A stretch of 64,000 nucleotides of DNA. It comes from Anabaena sp051781005. Its GTDB lineage: Bacteria > Cyanobacteriota > Cyanobacteriia > Cyanobacteriales > Nostocaceae. Under the pieces are notes generated by a model, which was not told where the DNA came from, made no database searches, and saw only the letters and a list, made by a program, of their open reading frames with translations. The stretch is taken from NCBI RefSeq assembly GCF_051781005.1, contig NZ_JBPWOA010000031.1, positions 43,460-107,459 of the forward strand, read 5' to 3'. This document shows, piece after piece, positions 62,333 to 64,000 of this stretch (position 1 is the first letter of the stretch; each line of letters begins with the position of its first letter). A program made the position numbers and the translations under genes.

Positions 62333-62507
62333 TTACTAACTGAGAAATAGATAGTTATAAACGTGGATTAATCAAGTTTTGTACTTTTTTTATCCACGTT
62401 TTCTGTTTAATAATTTATCTAGATTCTAGTTGTCATTTCATTTGTCAAGTCCACATTATACCAAATTTAGTTGAGCATACCCTGGGACATTTTATAATTT
62501 GCACAAC

Positions 62508-63845
62508 TCAAAGTAAAAAACGCACCAATATATACAACGCTGAAGTCACAAGTTGCAGCAACATCACAGGAATACCGTAATGCAGAAAAGTCTTAAAGGA
62601 AATTCTTCTACCATGCTGTTCAGAAATCCCAGCAGCAACAATATTAGAAGATGCACCAACAAGAGTACCATTACCTCCCAAAGTTGCACCAAACATCATG
62701 GCATAAAATAGTGGTAAAACTTCTGGAGGAAACTGTCCTTGATAGTCTGAGGCTAAAATTTCTGCTGGTGCTAATCCCACATTGACGATATATTGTTTCA
62801 GCAAAGGAACCATCGCCACAACTAGAGGAATATTAGGAATAACGCTAGATAATACCCCCACCAAAAATAACAACACTAGCGAACCGAGGAGAATATTTTT
62901 CCCCAAGACTATCGCCAATATTCCTGATAAACCTTTGAGAACACCTGTTTTATCGAGCCCCCCAATTAGCACAAAAGTACTCATAAAAAAGATTAAGGTA
63001 CTCCAATCTACATCTCGCAATATGTTGTTAACAGTATCAATGCGACTATGGTGAGATAACAATAAAGCTAAAGCAGCACCTAACAAAGCTACAGCCGCAG
63101 GTGAAATAGGTATTGGTAAAGATTCACCAATTACAAAAAATAGCAATACAAAACCTACAATCACTCCACCCACCATTAAAATTCTCGGATGATTGATTTG
63201 AGGATGTGGTAGTTCAGCTAAATCATCTAGTCTTGTATTCCAAATTTTTCTAAATAAAAATGGTAGTGTGCAAATCACAGTGACAACAGCAATCACACCT
63301 CCTAAGCTCAAGTTCCATAAATAATCTAGAAAGCTAATATTTACAGCATCACCAACAATAAAAGTAGCAGGATCTCCAACTAAGGTTAATAACCCTGCAC
63401 TATTAGCAACAAACACCATCAAAATTAATAAAGGCACAAAATTGACTCCTATTTCTTGTGCCATTGGCGGAATTAAAGGCGCTAATAACATCACTGTAGT
63501 GGCATTAGGTAAAACTGCACAAATTGGTGTTACTAATGCCACTATACCTAATAGTAATTTCTTGCCACTTCCTTGAGCAAGAATGACTATTTGTGTAGCT
63601 ATATAACTAAAAATATTAGTCGGTTCAAATGCTCTTACTAAGACCATTACACCGAAAAATAAACCTAATGTTCCATGACTTTTACCAATATAAGCAACAG
63701 CTTCTGGCAAAGTCATGATGTTACTAAAAACGAGTAATAATGCTCCCAATAAAGCAGCAATAGTAAGATGTACCCATTCCATCATTATTAAAACAATGAC
63801 GGTAATAAATATGATTACACTGAAGATAGCTTGCCAGTTTTCCAC
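62508..63845 (-). CDS. ArsB/NhaD-type (SLC13-like) ion or anion permease
   Basis: A 445-residue inner-membrane transporter with about 11-12 helices. LPNATTVMLLAPLIPPMAQE and GGNGTLVGASSNIVAAGISE are the paired signatures of the ion transporter superfamily (ArsB/NhaD, citrate-type). VGDPATFIVGDAVNISF also fits. The substrate cannot be decided from sequence: arsenite, sodium/proton, or dicarboxylate. No arsenic genes adjoin, which makes ArsB less likely. Confidence 0.82.
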   Translation of the reverse strand: MENWQAIFSVIIFITVIVLIMMEWVHLTIAALLGALLLVFSNIMTLPEAVAYIGKSHGTLGLFFGVMVLVRAFEPTNIFSYIATQIVILAQGSGKKLLLGIVALVTPICAVLPNATTVMLLAPLIPPMAQEIGVNFVPLLILMVFVANSAGLLTLVGDPATFIVGDAVNISFLDYLWNLSLGGVIAVVTVICTLPFLFRKIWNTRLDDLAELPHPQINHPRILMVGGVIVGFVLLFFVIGESLPIPISPAAVALLGAALALLLSHHSRIDTVNNILRDVDWSTLIFFMSTFVLIGGLDKTGVLKGLSGILAIVLGKNILLGSLVLLFLVGVLSSVIPNIPLVVAMVPLLKQYIVNVGLAPAEILASDYQGQFPPEVLPLFYAMMFGATLGGNGTLVGASSNIVAAGISEQHGRRISFKTFLHYGIPVMLLQLVTSALYILVRFLL

Positions 63846-63884
63846 ACATTTAACCTCGAAATATTACTGTTTGGATAGTAGCGA

Positions 63885-63914
63885 AAAAGCCACCTACAGT
63901 ATAGGTGACTTTTC
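63885..63914 (-). terminator. Hairpin upstream of the permease gene
   Basis: AAAGTCACCTA and TAGGTGGCTTT pair around CTG on the minus strand, followed by TTTTC. It probably ends a minus-strand gene lying beyond the right edge of the window. Confidence 0.6.
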
Positions 63915-64000
63915 CATAATTTTAAATTAATTTCCAATCACTGTAATTGAGAACAGCAATTATTCATCAATACAACTGGGAATACCCAATACACAACTGG

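Noticed and set aside
1..64000. tRNA, rRNA, tmRNA, RNase P RNA
   Set aside because: No cloverleaf-like sequence or conserved RNA signature was recognised by eye; a covariance-model scan would decide.

Overview
This window looks like chromosomal DNA from a filamentous, probably heterocyst-forming cyanobacterium (Nostocales, Anabaena/Nostoc/Dolichospermum-like). The evidence is low G+C, many HIP1 octamers (GCGATCGC), heptanucleotide short tandem repeats in the intergenic spacers, a PsbQ lipoprotein, a high-light-inducible protein, HemJ, a type 2 IPP isomerase and multidomain Ser/Thr kinases. No rRNA or tRNA gene was recognised.

Layout. 1-2.7 kb: minus-strand plsX-fabH-fabD lipid operon (fabD runs off the left edge). 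2.7-6.2 kb: pepA, flanked by decayed Rpn/DUF4351 genes, a CRISPR-repeat-like relic and a small palindromic element inside a dead Rpn gene. 6.3-12.8 kb: alpha/beta hydrolase, metG, a LabA/NYN gene overlapping lptC, and hemJ. 12.9-14.5 kb: a 116-bp tandem array split by an ISKra4-type insertion sequence with a putative -1 frameshift. 14.5-20.7 kb: GIY-YIG protein, a hydrolase homologue without nucleophile, ThiO-like oxidase, psbQ, small genes and an M48 homologue that has lost its zinc ligands. 20.7-21.1 kb: a deletion scar joining fragments of a TetR regulator and an ABC-2 permease.

21.2-26.7 kb is the most interesting locus. A Trypco1-domain gene is divergent from a large caspase-STAND-type NTPase gene. 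The NTPase gene is cut by a 928-bp internally deleted IS4-like element. Removing that element plus one copy of its 5-bp target duplication restores a single frame of 1,397 codons. This looks like a caspase-based conflict/defence or regulated-death system switched off by a non-autonomous element.

27.0-40.3 kb: a type I secretion ABC exporter with a non-catalytic C39-like domain overlapping a PpiC isomerase, a VTE6-like phytol kinase homologue, an Rpn gene with an in-frame amber codon, a HEPN-like hypothetical, an RsmB-like methyltransferase, a DUF2157/GDYXXLXY pair, sppA and fni. 40.8-46.4 kb: a giant serralysin-type metalloprotease with near-identical Calx-beta repeats and VCBS repeats, truncated at its C-terminus. 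46.5-48.2 kb: a HIP1 cluster, a YefM/YoeB-type toxin-antitoxin pair and hli. 48.6-64 kb: a large membrane protein with seven helical repeats, a RAYT transposase relic, a rhomboid homologue without its catalytic dyad, two convergent Ser/Thr kinases, a membrane GTPase, a histidine kinase, a DUF937-like protein and an ArsB/NhaD-type permease.

Recurring themes are probable pseudoenzymes (M48, rhomboid, alpha/beta hydrolase, C39-like) and repeat-driven or transposon-driven gene decay.
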